Part shown: positions 42,346 to 50,843 of the stretch, one piece after another
Layout: each line of letters opens with the position of its first letter
Position numbering within the stretch: position 1 is the first letter of the stretch
Origin: Microbacterium psychrotolerans
GTDB taxonomy: Bacteria; Actinomycetota; Actinomycetes; Actinomycetales; Microbacteriaceae
Length of the DNA stretch: 64,000 bases
Assembly (NCBI RefSeq): GCF_031085295.1
Contig: NZ_JAVFWO010000006.1
Coordinates: forward strand, 62,001 to 126,000
Reading direction: 5' to 3'
Notes under the pieces: generated by a model
Database searches by the model: none
What the model saw: the letters and a program-made list of their open reading frames with translations, nothing else
What the model was told of the DNA's origin: nothing
Translations under genes and position numbers: made by a program

Positions 42346-43365
42346 TCAAGGCCTCGCGGTCGCCCGGTCCACCAGAGCCTCGAGGAGCGCGGCCCCCGTC
42401 CCCGCGTCGTCCACGGTGACCACGAACCGCTTGCCGCTGCGGCGGAGCACTTCGATCGCCTCCCCGGCGCGCAGCACCACGCCGAAGCGCCTCCCGGTCG
42501 ACGAACGCAGACCCCAGCCGCCGAACTCGCCCATCGGATTCACGTCCACGCGCGCCGCCGATTCGATGTCGCCCAGCGGCACGTGGAATCGCGGTACGCC
42601 GAGCACCGAGTCGACGTGCAGGCCGCTGTCGTCGACGCGGACGTGGAAGGCGAGGGTGGTGGCCGCGAGCACCAGGAGCAGCACCGCGATTCCCGCCAGG
42701 AGCCACACCACCAGCGGATCCGCGCCGGTGACGCCCGCCACCGCGGCCGACAGGGCGATGAGGAGCACTCCCGCGAAGATCGCGATCGCGGCGCCCGGGG
42801 CGATGCTGGTCGTCCGCATCCAGAGCACCCGCTCGTGCGCCGACAGGGCGAGCGCGATCGCCGGCGTGGTCACTGCATGCGTCGACTCCTCACGAGGCTG
42901 GACGAACCACGCCGCCACGCCGACGACGGCCGCCGCGACGAGCGACGCCAAGAGAGCGGGCCACACCGTGGGCGCGTCCGCGGAGCTCTCGAGCCCGGCC
43001 TGCATGGCGAGCGTCCACGTCAGCGCCACGGTCACGAGCGCCGACAGCGAGGCGGCCGTGGCACCCATCAGCCGGTAGGTCGCCCCGCGATCGCCCCGGC
43101 GGAGACCGGGAAGACAGGCGAAGGCGATGAGCAGCGGCAGGCCGAGGCCGAACGCGACGGTCGCAATCGGCTGCGTCCACGCGGGCGCGAACCGGTCCGC
43201 CTCGCCCGAGGCGTTCCAGTGGACGGCGATCGCGGCGGGCACCTGCGGCAGCAGCAGAAGCTGCAGGGCGACGGCGAGCGCGACGAGCGCGACGGGAAGC
43301 CACACCGCGACGAGCATGAATCGGCGCAGGGCGGGGCGGGGCGAGGCTGTGCCATCAGCGGTCAC
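42346..43365 (-). CDS. DUF1648 multi-span membrane protein
   Basis: A 339-residue protein. The first spans carry the DUF1648 signature LPQVPAAIAVHWNASGEADRF; at least six hydrophobic helices follow, and the C-terminal 100 residues form a PH-like soluble domain (HVRVDDSGLHVDSVLGVPRF, GLRSSTGRRFGVVLRAGE). The family is often controlled by YtrA-type GntR regulators, and here the gene overlaps one by 11 bases. It may belong to an envelope-stress or permease-like module; no ABC transporter gene is present. The start is GTG at 43365. Confidence 0.88.
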   Translation of the reverse strand: MTADGTASPRPALRRFMLVAVWLPVALVALAVALQLLLLPQVPAAIAVHWNASGEADRFAPAWTQPIATVAFGLGLPLLIAFACLPGLRRGDRGATYRLMGATAASLSALVTVALTWTLAMQAGLESSADAPTVWPALLASLVAAAVVGVAAWFVQPREESTHAVTTPAIALALSAHERVLWMRTTSIAPGAAIAIFAGVLLIALSAAVAGVTGADPLVVWLLAGIAVLLLVLAATTLAFHVRVDDSGLHVDSVLGVPRFHVPLGDIESAARVDVNPMGEFGGWGLRSSTGRRFGVVLRAGEAIEVLRRSGKRFVVTVDDAGTGAALLEALVDRATARP

Positions 43366-43711
43366 GGGCGATCTCCTTCACGAGGGCGGCGAGGGCGTCG
43401 GGTGAGAGCCCCGCCGCGCGCGCCCGCGCGACGAGGTCGTGGATGTGATGGCGGAGGTCCTCGAGCGTGGCCGCCTGCGCCGTCACCACGGCGCCGCGAC
43501 CGCGGCGGAGTTCGACGAGACCTTCGTCGCGCAGGTCCTGGTAGGCGTGCAGCACGGTGTGCACGTTGACTCCGAGGGCCGCGGCGATGTCGCGCGCCGC
43601 AGGGAGCCGGTCGCCGGGCCGCACGCGCCCGGCCGCGGCATCCGCCCGCACGGACGCGGCGATCTGCGCGAACAGCGGGGCATCACTCTCGGGATCGATA
43701 CGGACGAGCAT
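43355..43711 (-). CDS. GntR-family regulator, YtrA-like
   Basis: A 118-residue regulator. The winged HTH occupies residues 8-75 (PLFAQIAASVRADAAAGRVR, LPAARDIAAALGVNVHTVLH, VELRRGRGAVV); only about 40 residues follow, as in the YtrA subfamily, which dimerises through a short helical tail and lacks a large effector domain. The ATG at 43711 is directly preceded by a TTCTA-N7-TAGAA inverted repeat, a likely autoregulatory site. Its end overlaps the DUF1648 gene, forming one operon. Confidence 0.92.
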   Translation of the reverse strand: MLVRIDPESDAPLFAQIAASVRADAAAGRVRPGDRLPAARDIAAALGVNVHTVLHAYQDLRDEGLVELRRGRGAVVTAQAATLEDLRHHIHDLVARARAAGLSPDALAALVKEIARDR

Positions 43712-43718
43712 GCATTAA

Positions 43719-43735
43719 TTCTAATAGCACTAGAA
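43719..43735 (-). promoter_or_regulatory. Operator/promoter TTCTA-N7-TAGAA ahead of the GntR gene
   Basis: A perfect inverted repeat of five bases with a seven-base spacer. On the minus strand its last bases overlap TAGAAT, six bases before the ATG at 43711, so a bound repressor would cover the -10 of a leaderless message. The region is AT-rich compared with its surroundings. Confidence 0.5.
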
Positions 43736-43810
43736 CAACCATGGATACCATTTGTGGAGATCCGCCAATCGGTTTTTCCGCTCTCCCCCGCGTCGGTCAT
43801 CCTGACAAAC

Positions 43811-44326
43811 ATGCACGTGACTCCCCGACGCCTCGCTCTCGGCATGAGCCTGTGGATCCCCAACCTGTTCAGCGGCATCCGCGTGAGGAGGTTCGCGGAC
43901 GACTGGACGAGCGCCACCGTCGAGCTGCACGTCAACGTCTTCACCCGCAACTACGTCAAGACGGCGTTCGGCGGGTCGATGTCGGCGATGACCGACCCGT
44001 ACTACTTCATGCTCGTGATGCACCAGCTCGGACGCGACTACGTCGTCTGGGACACCCGCGGTGAGATCGAGTTCCTGAAGCCCGGTCGCGGGGTGCTCAC
44101 CGCCCAGTTCGAGGTGCCGCGCGAGAAGGCCGAGGAGCTTCGTCAGCGCGCGCACGGCGGTGCCAAGGTGCTGGAGTGGTTCGAGACCGACATCACGGAT
44201 GCCGCGGGCGAGGTCGTCGCCCGCGTCCGCCGCGAGGTCTACGTCCGGGAGAAGAAGCGGGTCACCGCGACGAAGGTCGCGCCGCACCCCCTGCAGCGCG
44301 AGGACGAGTCTCAGCGGGCGCGATAG
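43811..44326 (+). CDS. DUF4442 hotdog-fold protein
   Basis: A 171-residue protein of the PaaI-like hotdog fold, DUF4442. Typical segments are MSLWIPNLFSGIRVRRFADD, ELHVNVFTRNYVKTAFGGS and MTDPYYFMLVMHQLGRDYVV. Members may bind or hydrolyse acyl thioesters, but catalytic residues are not defined. CATCCT lies seven bases before the ATG, suggesting a leaderless message. It reads away from the GntR gene and its 3' end overlaps the convergent AraC gene by 16 bases. Confidence 0.85.
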   Translation: MHVTPRRLALGMSLWIPNLFSGIRVRRFADDWTSATVELHVNVFTRNYVKTAFGGSMSAMTDPYYFMLVMHQLGRDYVVWDTRGEIEFLKPGRGVLTAQFEVPREKAEELRQRAHGGAKVLEWFETDITDAAGEVVARVRREVYVREKKRVTATKVAPHPLQREDESQRAR

Positions 44327-45069
44327 TCCGATGCGGTGAACCCCAGCACCGCCCGGAAGTCGTTCGCGAGGTGCGCCTGGTCGGCGTAGCCGAGCTCGGC
44401 GGCGATGTCGGCCAGAGCGGCATCCGGATCGTCGCGCACGCGCTGCGCCGCCTCCTGCAGCCGCCGGCGCCGGATCATCGCGGCCGGCGACAGACCGACC
44501 GTGCGGTGGGCGAGGCGCTGCAGCGTGCGCACCGAGACCTTGAGACGCTCCGCCGCGTCGTCGACGCGGAGGACCTCCGCATCGGACGTCAGGAGGTCGG
44601 CCATCGCGTTCGCAAGCCGCCCCTCGGGCGTGAGCGGACCGACTCGCTGACTCAACCACCGCGACACGACCGCGGCCGCGGCCCCGAGATCGGGCATGGC
44701 CGCCGACACGGTGCGCTCGAGCTCGGGCTCGTCCAGCGCGGCGTGAGCATCGACGAGCTGGCTCGGTGCATCGTGCAGCCGCGCGAAGGCGGCGGGCTTC
44801 AGCACGGCGCCGACCGCCCAGCCGCTCCCCCGCAGGACACGCTCCGAGGTCCGTGTCGTGGCGCCCCACAGCGTGACGCCGCCCGGCTCAACGGCGAGAT
44901 TCGCCGCCGGGTATCCGAGGATCGGCTGGCTCGACTCGACGCCGTCGGGCAGGTCCCACTCGGGGAACCAGAACCATTCCACGAGGTCGGACGCCGCTGC
45001 CGGCGGCGCGCGCCGTGTGAAGCGCGGCAGGCGCTCGGGGTAGAGCACGCCGCGCGTCGGATCCGTCAC
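44311..45069 (-). CDS. AraC-family transcriptional regulator
   Basis: A 252-residue regulator. Two HTH units form the C-terminal 100 residues (VDDAAERLKVSVRTLQRLAH and LADIAAELGYADQAHLANDF); the N-terminal 150 residues match the DUF6597-like sensing domain (LVEWFWFPEWDLPDG, RGSGWAVGAVLKPAAF). It is divergent from the VOC gene at 45163, its most likely target. The GTG at 45069 lies six bases after TAGCGT. Confidence 0.92.
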   Translation of the reverse strand: MTDPTRGVLYPERLPRFTRRAPPAAASDLVEWFWFPEWDLPDGVESSQPILGYPAANLAVEPGGVTLWGATTRTSERVLRGSGWAVGAVLKPAAFARLHDAPSQLVDAHAALDEPELERTVSAAMPDLGAAAAVVSRWLSQRVGPLTPEGRLANAMADLLTSDAEVLRVDDAAERLKVSVRTLQRLAHRTVGLSPAAMIRRRRLQEAAQRVRDDPDAALADIAAELGYADQAHLANDFRAVLGFTASDYRAR

Positions 45070-45075
45070 ACGGTC

Positions 45076-45081
45076 ACGCTA
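45076..45081 (-). promoter_or_regulatory. -10 element TAGCGT, leaderless start of AraC-family gene
   Basis: TAGCGT on the minus strand is followed by six bases and the GTG at 45069. Confidence 0.45.
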
Positions 45082-45162
45082 GTGCGGTGCGCCGACACCC
45101 GTCCGCCGACGGTGTCGCGAATCTCCAAGCCCGCGGCATCCGCCCCGCGTGAGCATGGAGAC

Positions 45163-45669
45163 ATGACCACGGAGAAGACCACCGGCGTGACCGGAGCCCA
45201 CACCACCGACGGGCGCCCGCACGGGGCGACCACCCTCACTCCCTTCCTCGCGATCCGCGGGGCGAAGCAGGCGATCGAGTTCTATCGCGACGTCTTCGGC
45301 GCGCGTGTCACGGACGTCACCGAGTTCGACGGCGCCGTCGTGCACGCCGGGCTCGACTTCGGGCTCGGCTTGCTCCAGCTGGGCGAGCCGTCCCCCGACT
45401 ACGGGCTGGTCGCGCCGCCGGCAGGAGACGAGGACTGCTATTCGATCGGCATCTACGTGCCCGATGTCGATGCCGTCACCGCCCGCGCGGTGGCCGCCGG
45501 CGCGACGGTGCGCGAAGAGCCTTCGACGTTCGTGTCGGGCGACCGCTATGCGAGCGTGCGCGACCCCTTCGGCGTGCGCTGGTCGATCATGACGCGCGTC
45601 GAGGACCTCTCCGAAGAGGAGAGCGCGGCTCGCGTCGCCGAATGGGCGGCTTCCGTCAGCGCCGGCTGA
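45163..45669 (+). CDS. VOC superfamily protein (glyoxalase/bleomycin-resistance fold)
   Basis: A 168-residue single-domain VOC protein. TLTPFLAIRGAKQAIEFYRDVFGA is the first repeat unit, and the second contains IGIYVPDVDAVTARAVAAGA and YASVRDPFGVRWSI. It resembles the PhnB/YdcA-like group (KQAIEFYRDVFGA). A tail of about 20 residues (EEESAARVAEWA) matches similar proteins. Substrate unknown. The ATG at 45163 has a GGAG site four bases upstream. Likely controlled by the divergent AraC regulator. Confidence 0.9.
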   Translation: MTTEKTTGVTGAHTTDGRPHGATTLTPFLAIRGAKQAIEFYRDVFGARVTDVTEFDGAVVHAGLDFGLGLLQLGEPSPDYGLVAPPAGDEDCYSIGIYVPDVDAVTARAVAAGATVREEPSTFVSGDRYASVRDPFGVRWSIMTRVEDLSEEESAARVAEWAASVSAG

Positions 45670-45841
45670 GCCGCGCGTCTCTGAAGTGGCGACATCCACC
45701 AGTGCTGACTGAAGCCCGCAGGGACCCGACGGCGCGCGACCCTGCTGCCCCGACGACGCCTCCACAGGTCAACCGTGCTTCCGCGGGGAGAGCTGCTCGC
45801 GAAACGTCCTGCGGGGGCGCGGTCGAACTGCCGACGGCAGG

Positions 45842-46660
45842 TCAGTCCCGGCGCGCGCCGGCCGACTCGAGCTCCGCGAGCACCGCGGGCAGAAGCGCCT
45901 CGGCGGTGCGCCGGTACCCCAGTGCGCTCGGATGGAACCTGTCGAGGCTGAACATCTCGTCGGGCTGGGTGACGAAGAACGGCCCCACCGCGCGCCTCAG
46001 CGACACCGCTCGCGCACCGCACCGCGATGCCGCATCCGCCTGGGCGTCGGCGAGCTGGCGCGACAGGCGCGAGCCGAGGGCGCGCAGCGGCTGGGGCACC
46101 GGCCGCAGCGCGCCCAGGTCGGGGCAGGTCCCGACCACGACCACGGCGCCCCGCGCGCGCAGGCGCAGGATCGCCTGCTCGAGGTGCGCGATCGAGGCGG
46201 GCACGGGGACGCGGTGGGTGATGTCGTTGCCGCCGACGACGATGACCGCCGCGTCGGGCGTGTAGTCGGCAGGGAGCCCGTCGACCTGCTCGGCGAGCAC
46301 CGACGACTCGGCGCCGACGACCGCTGCCGTCCGCAGCCGCACCGGTCGGCCGAGCTTGCGCGCGAGCCCCTTCGCGAGCCGGCCGCCGAGCGTGTCCTTG
46401 CGGCGCTCGGCGCCCAGTCCCGCGGCGATCGAGTCGCCGAGCACGACGAACTCGACGGGCTCGCCGTCGAACCGCCGCCCCCAGACCCGGTCGGCGTCGA
46501 GCGCCTCCTCCCCCAGTGGCTTGCCGATGCGACGACGGGCGACCGCGGCCTGGCGTGACAGCATCGTGCGACCCCCGAGCAGCACGAGCCCCGCCCCCAG
46601 GACGGCGCCGGCGAATGCGGCGGCGACGGCACCGGGGCCGACCTCACGCATGCGCGGCAT
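45842..46660 (-). CDS. SGNH/GDSL-type hydrolase with N-terminal membrane anchor
   Basis: A 272-residue protein. One membrane span (about 7-30) precedes an SGNH hydrolase domain. Block I is VVLGDSIAAGLG with the nucleophile Ser, block III VGGNDITHR with the Gly and Asn oxyanion residues, and block V SLDRFHPSALGY with catalytic Asp and His. All catalytic residues are present. It is probably a membrane-tethered lipase or esterase. The start is uncertain: ATG 46660, ATG 46651 or GTG 46678. It converges with the VOC gene. Confidence 0.9.
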   Translation of the reverse strand: MPRMREVGPGAVAAAFAGAVLGAGLVLLGGRTMLSRQAAVARRRIGKPLGEEALDADRVWGRRFDGEPVEFVVLGDSIAAGLGAERRKDTLGGRLAKGLARKLGRPVRLRTAAVVGAESSVLAEQVDGLPADYTPDAAVIVVGGNDITHRVPVPASIAHLEQAILRLRARGAVVVVGTCPDLGALRPVPQPLRALGSRLSRQLADAQADAASRCGARAVSLRRAVGPFFVTQPDEMFSLDRFHPSALGYRRTAEALLPAVLAELESAGARRD

Positions 46661-46728
46661 GCCGCCATGCCACAGCACCCGGATGAACGGATGCCGTCAT
46701 CCCGGTGACGCGCCGGGGGCGACGCGGG

Positions 46729-47169
46729 CTAGGACGCGCCGACTTCCGCCAGCACCGCGGCGATGCGGCGCTCGCGGGTCTCGGGCCGCTTCGCCTCCGA
46801 CACGCCCCGCGCGAGCTCCTTGCGCCGGCTGAACGACAGCGCGTCGAACGCGGCGCGCTCACCGCCCTCGTCGAGCGCCTGAGCCAGGTCGGCCGGGACC
46901 TGGATCTCGCGATCGGCGGTATCGAGGTCGACGGTCGCGTCGACCTCGTCGCCGATCTCGACGCCGAGCTCGGCGCGCACCGCCTTCGACAGGCCGATGA
47001 GGTTCCGCCCGTCCATCACGCCGAGCCGCACGCGGGCGCGGCGCTCCCCGATCCCGACCACCACAGCCGCGCGCTTGCCGCCTCCGAGCTCGGCGACTTG
47101 CGCATCGGTCAGTTCGATGGCCGTGGCGGGTCCCATCGGCGCCAGTACGGCGTGGATCTGCAGCGTCAT
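46729..47169 (-). CDS. DUF1905/YdeI-like protein
   Basis: A 146-residue protein. The first 95 residues form the DUF1905 beta-barrel (AVVVGIGERRARVRLGVMDGRNLIGLSK, then IGDEVDATVDLD); the last 50 contain the YdeI/OmpD-associated helical motif (FDALSFSRRKELARGVSEAK, then RPETRERRIAAVLAEV). Function unknown. The ATG at 47169 has an AGGA site seven bases upstream. It is divergent from the APC permease gene, 76 bases apart. Confidence 0.88.
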   Translation of the reverse strand: MTLQIHAVLAPMGPATAIELTDAQVAELGGGKRAAVVVGIGERRARVRLGVMDGRNLIGLSKAVRAELGVEIGDEVDATVDLDTADREIQVPADLAQALDEGGERAAFDALSFSRRKELARGVSEAKRPETRERRIAAVLAEVGAS

Positions 47170-47233
47170 GCGCTCATCCTGACGGGTCGGAGCCTGCCCG
47201 CGCATCCCCGGATCAGCCGTTCGCGTGGCGCGC

Positions 47234-47239
47234 TAAAGT
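47234..47239 (+). promoter_or_regulatory. -10 element TAAAGT, leaderless start of APC permease gene
   Basis: TAAAGT is followed by six bases and the GTG at 47246. No ribosome-binding site is visible. Confidence 0.45.
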
Positions 47240-47245
47240 TCGCGC

Positions 47246-48499
47246 GTGACATCCTCCTCCCTGCACCGCCGCCTCGGCCTCGGCGACGCCGTGTTCATCG
47301 GCCTGGGCTCGATGATCGGGGCCGGCGTATTCGCCGTGTGGGCGCCGGCGGCGGATGCCGCCGGCACGGGCCTGCTGATCGGTCTGGCGATCGCCGCGAT
47401 CGTGGCCTTCTGCAACGCCACCTCGTCGGCGCAGCTGGCAGCCGCGTACCCCACCTCCGGCGGGACGTACGCGTATGGCCGCGCCGAGCTGGGCCCGTGG
47501 TGGGGCTTCATCGCAGGATGGGGGTTCGTGGTCGGCAAGATCGCCAGCTGCGCAGCCATGGCCCTGACCTTCGCCGCCTACGCCGCGCCTGCCGGATGGG
47601 AGCGTCCCGTCGCGATCGCGGCCGTGATCGCCCTGACCGCGGTCAACTGGTTCGGCGTGACCCGCACGGCCGGCGCCGCGCGCGTGATCGTCGTCATCTC
47701 GCTCGGTGCGCTGGCCGCCGCCGTCACGGCGGCCTTCTCCACGAGTGCGGCTCCGGGTTGGTTCTCAGCCGAGACGCTCATGCAGGGCGGCGGCTACGGC
47801 ATCCTGCAATCGGCCGGTCTGCTGTTCTTCGCCTTCGCCGGCTACGCACGCATCGCCACCATGGGCGAGGAGGTGCGCGATCCCCGGCGGGTGATCCCGC
47901 GCGCGATCGTGATCGCGTTCCTGGTCGCACTCGCGGTGTACGCGGTCGTAGCCGTCACGGTGCTGAGCGCACTGGGTCCCGCCGGGGTCGCCGCGTCGAC
48001 CGAGCCGGTGGCCGACGCCGCCGCGCGATCCGGATGGGCGTGGATCGGCGTGGTCGTGCGCGTCGGCGCCGCGGCGGCATCGCTCGGCGCGCTGCTCGCG
48101 CTCATCGCCGGGGTGACTCGCACGACGTTCGCGATGTCACGCGAGGGCGATCTGCCTCGCCTCCTCGATCGGGTGCACCCGCGGTGGGGCGTTCCGCACC
48201 GCGCGGAGCTGGCTGCAGGGCTGGTGGCGGTGACACTGGTCGCCCTCGTCGACATGCGCGGGGCGATCGGCTTCTCCTCGTTCGGCGTGCTGCTCTACTA
48301 CTTCGTCGCGAACGTCGCAGCCTTCCGTCAGCGGCGCGACGCGCGACGGTACCCGGCTGCGCTGCAGATCGTCGGCGCCACCGGATGCCTCGTCCTGGCG
48401 GCGACGCTGCCCTGGCAGTCCGTCGTCGGAGGCGTGATCGTGGTCGGCGCGGGCGTCCTCTACCGGGTGATCCGCCTGCGCGTCGCGCGGCAGGACTGA
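47246..48499 (+). CDS. APC family amino acid permease
   Basis: A 417-residue permease with about eleven or twelve membrane helices. The first helix has the unwound GSMIGAGVF motif that binds substrate backbone, followed by YPTSGGTYAYGRAELG and the GYARIATMGEEVRDPRRVIP loop of the APC family. TTFAMSREGDLPRLL and PHRAELAAGL mark the later helices. Substrate likely a neutral amino acid, undefined. It is a little short for the family, lacking a long C-terminal tail. Followed by a convergent HTH gene. Confidence 0.92.
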   Translation: MTSSSLHRRLGLGDAVFIGLGSMIGAGVFAVWAPAADAAGTGLLIGLAIAAIVAFCNATSSAQLAAAYPTSGGTYAYGRAELGPWWGFIAGWGFVVGKIASCAAMALTFAAYAAPAGWERPVAIAAVIALTAVNWFGVTRTAGAARVIVVISLGALAAAVTAAFSTSAAPGWFSAETLMQGGGYGILQSAGLLFFAFAGYARIATMGEEVRDPRRVIPRAIVIAFLVALAVYAVVAVTVLSALGPAGVAASTEPVADAAARSGWAWIGVVVRVGAAAASLGALLALIAGVTRTTFAMSREGDLPRLLDRVHPRWGVPHRAELAAGLVAVTLVALVDMRGAIGFSSFGVLLYYFVANVAAFRQRRDARRYPAALQIVGATGCLVLAATLPWQSVVGGVIVVGAGVLYRVIRLRVARQD

Positions 48500-48549
48500 C
48501 GTCCGACCCGCTCACCTTGCGGGCCGACCTGCGCGCGAAGGGCGGCCGA

Positions 48550-49080
48550 TCAGATCGGTGTCGTCTCGGCCGGCGTCCCGAGATCGCGGATCAGGTAGAT
48601 CCACGGGAAGGCGCGGCATCCGACCTGCCAGCCCTGCGCCTCCTCGGCCGCGAGCGACCCGCGCCAGAGGATCCGGCGGTGCTCCCATTGCGTGTCCGTG
48701 CGGACCATGCGATGCGACAGCATGCCCGCCTCGACCGTGTGCCATCCCGCACGTCCGGCGATCTCGAGCTCGGCCAGCTCGTCGAATGCGGTGACGGGCC
48801 CGAGCCAGCGCTCGGACTCCCCCGCGGTGGCGACCACGGCGCCGAACCTCTGCTGCGCGGCCTGCCTCGACATCCCGAGTTCCGCTCCGATCAGCGCCCA
48901 GCTCGCGCCTCCCGCGCGCGCGGCGGCGACGGAGCGCTGCAGTATGCCGCGCACCTCCTCCTCGGCCTGGGCGCTGACGGCGATCAGCGCGAGGTGGTCG
49001 TCGACATCGAGCGAGTCCGCGCTGTCGACCCGCGCGGCCGCGAGGACCGCGCGTCCGACGTCGTCGGCGAGGCCGCTCAT
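48550..49080 (-). CDS. HTH domain protein of unknown family
   Basis: A 176-residue protein. Residues about 25-75 contain two helices and an HTH, SWALIGAELGMSRQAAQQRFG, typical of sigma-region-4 or small XRE/MerR-like binding motifs. The C-terminal half is mixed alpha/beta with many Trp and Arg residues (GWHTVEAGMLSHRMVRTDTQ, WEHRRILWRGSLAAEEAQGW) and no recognised domain. It is the second gene of a two-gene operon whose promoter carries a double inverted repeat, so it could be the repressor that binds there. It overlaps the first gene by four bases (ATGA). Confidence 0.75.
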   Translation of the reverse strand: MSGLADDVGRAVLAAARVDSADSLDVDDHLALIAVSAQAEEEVRGILQRSVAAARAGGASWALIGAELGMSRQAAQQRFGAVVATAGESERWLGPVTAFDELAELEIAGRAGWHTVEAGMLSHRMVRTDTQWEHRRILWRGSLAAEEAQGWQVGCRAFPWIYLIRDLGTPAETTPI

Positions 49081-49337
49081 CCCCGGGCGTCCCGGCTCGG
49101 CAGCCACGTGGCGCGGGAGACGGGGCGTCGAAGTCCGTTCCCGTACCCCCAGAAGTACGTTCCCGCGAGCGCGAGGCCGATGCCGCCGCCGAGGGCGAAA
49201 CCGCCGCCGAGGCCGCCCCATCCGAACCCGATGCCCAGCAGCACGATGATGCCGCCGACGACGACGGTCGCGACGGCGACGCCGACGCCGACGATGCGTC
49301 GGTACAACGTGGCGGGGTGCTCGGGGGATTCGCTCAT
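49077..49337 (-). CDS. Small two-span membrane protein, hypothetical
   Basis: An 86-residue protein. After a short polar N terminus come two Gly-rich hydrophobic segments (VGVGVAVATVVVGGIIVLLG, then GFALGGGIGLALAGTYFWGYG) and a basic tail (RRPVSRATWLPSRDARG). No family recognised. Its ATG is seven bases past the -10 of a near-consensus promoter. It is translationally coupled to the HTH gene downstream, which suggests the HTH protein regulates or senses the membrane component; this is inference. Confidence 0.78.
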   Translation of the reverse strand: MSESPEHPATLYRRIVGVGVAVATVVVGGIIVLLGIGFGWGGLGGGFALGGGIGLALAGTYFWGYGNGLRRPVSRATWLPSRDARG

Positions 49338-49340
49338 GCG

Positions 49341-49386
49341 TGTCAATCTAGGCTTGACGCCATGGGATGTCAACCGCAACTTGACA
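49341..49386 (-). promoter_or_regulatory. Consensus promoter with two TGTCAA-N7-TTGAC inverted repeats
   Basis: On the minus strand TTGACA (49373-49368), 17 bases, then TAGATT (49350-49345), followed by seven bases and the ATG at 49337: a near-consensus promoter with a leaderless start. Overlaid are two inverted repeats of the same design, 49341-49359 (TGTCAA, 7 bases, TTGACG) and 49368-49386 (TGTCAA, 7 bases, TTGACA), 27 bases apart. One covers the -10 and the other begins in the -35. This looks like a tandem operator. Confidence 0.7.
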
Positions 49387-49463
49387 GACTCCGCTGTCGA
49401 CGCCTCGAACACGAGGCCGCCCAGGGCTCAGCGGCGAGGGCGGGCCGGCGATGCAGCGGCGGA

Positions 49464-50786
49464 TCAGCCGAGCGGCTTGACCTCGAGATCGTCGGCCGTC
49501 GTGCCCGCCGTCACGGTCGCGAAAGCCGTGTAGCCGTCGGATGCTGCGCGCTCGAGCAGCGCCTTGAGGTTCTTCGTCCGCTGCTCCAGGCGCACACGCG
49601 AGCCCTGTCGCACGAGCCCGGCCTTGAGCGCGAGGAGACCGGCCTCCGGCACGTCGCGGTCGTGGACCAGCACGACGGCCGGGGCTGCGGCATCCGTCTG
49701 CTCGGCGACCAGGTCGACGATCCGCTCGAAGCCGATGGAGAAGCCAACCGCGGGCACCTCCTGCCCGAGGAACCGCCCGATCATGCCGTCATAGCGACCG
49801 CCGCCGCCGAGCGAGTAGTCGACCGAGGGGTGGGCCAGCTCGAAGATGGTGCCGGTGTAGTACCCCATGCCGCGCACCAGGAACGGGTCGAACACCAGCG
49901 GGATGTCGCCCGCGACCTCATCTCCGGCCGTGGCGGCACGCGCCGCAGCCGCCGCCGCGCCGATGCCGACGAGGTGCGACACGATCTCGTCGGGGGCGTC
50001 CGCCGGCAGCGCCTTGCGGATCTGGCGCTCGCCGTACGGGTGGTACTCGAGGGTTATCGGGCGGCGAAGGAAGGCCTCGAACGCGTCGATGGCCGCCGAG
50101 TCCGCCCCCTGGCCCAGCCGGAGGGCTCGCTCGCGCAGCTCGGCGACGATCCCCTCGGGTCCGATCTTGTCGAGCTTGTCGATCGTGATCAGCACACCGG
50201 GGCGCTCTTCGGCGCCGAAGCCGAAGCTGTCGAGCATCCAGTCGAGGACGCGGCGGTCGTTGATCCGCACGCTCCCGCCTTCGAGCCCGAGGGCGTCGAG
50301 GGTGTCGAGCGTCGCGACGACGAGCTCGGCCTCGGCGCGCGCCGAGCCGTCTCCGATGATGTCGATGTCGCACTGCACGAACTGGCGGTAGCGGCCTTTC
50401 TGGGGTCGCTCGGCCCGCCACACGGGTGCGATCTGGATCGAGCGGAACACCGACGGCAGGTGGCCGCGGTTGGTGGCGTAGAACCGGGCGAGCGGCACCG
50501 TCAGGTCGTAGCGCAGGCCGAGGTCCGTCAGGCTCGCGGGGTCGTCTGCCGCAGCGCGGATGGCATCGGCGTCGAGCCCGCGCTTGAGCACGTTGTAGGC
50601 GAGCTTCTCGTTGTCGCCGCCGATGCCCGCGTGCAGCCGCGCGTACTCCTCGACCACCGGCGTCTCGATCTCGTCGAACCCGTGCGCGCGGTAGCGCTCG
50701 CGGATGACGGCGAGCACGCGCTCGCGACGGGCCTTTTCAGCGGGGAGGAAGTCGCGCATGCCGCGCGGCGGATTGACGGATGCCAC
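49464..50786 (-). CDS. hisS: Histidine-tRNA ligase
   Basis: A 440-residue class II synthetase. Motif 1 lies around GFDEIETPVVEEYARL, motif 2 in VFRSIQIAPVWRAERPQKGR, RYRQFVQCDIDIIG, and motif 3 in GFSIGFERIVDL. The HisA-type loop SLGGGGRYDGMIGRFLG is present. The C-terminal anticodon-binding domain covers about the last 95 residues (PAVVLVHDRDVPEAGLLALK). It follows mazG on the same strand with a 57-base gap. Confidence 0.97.
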   Translation of the reverse strand: MASVNPPRGMRDFLPAEKARRERVLAVIRERYRAHGFDEIETPVVEEYARLHAGIGGDNEKLAYNVLKRGLDADAIRAAADDPASLTDLGLRYDLTVPLARFYATNRGHLPSVFRSIQIAPVWRAERPQKGRYRQFVQCDIDIIGDGSARAEAELVVATLDTLDALGLEGGSVRINDRRVLDWMLDSFGFGAEERPGVLITIDKLDKIGPEGIVAELRERALRLGQGADSAAIDAFEAFLRRPITLEYHPYGERQIRKALPADAPDEIVSHLVGIGAAAAAARAATAGDEVAGDIPLVFDPFLVRGMGYYTGTIFELAHPSVDYSLGGGGRYDGMIGRFLGQEVPAVGFSIGFERIVDLVAEQTDAAAPAVVLVHDRDVPEAGLLALKAGLVRQGSRVRLEQRTKNLKALLERAASDGYTAFATVTAGTTADDLEVKPLG

Positions 50787-50843
50787 GGAGCCATCTTTTC
50801 AGATGGCCGCGCGGGGCTGCTCCCGCGAACCCCGCCGGCGGGC

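Noticed and set aside
45670..45841. Imperfect repeat of GCCCGCAGGGAC and GTCCTGCGGGG between the VOC and SGNH genes
   Set aside because: The match is imperfect and the arms are about 90 bases apart; no gene or stable hairpin is supported.
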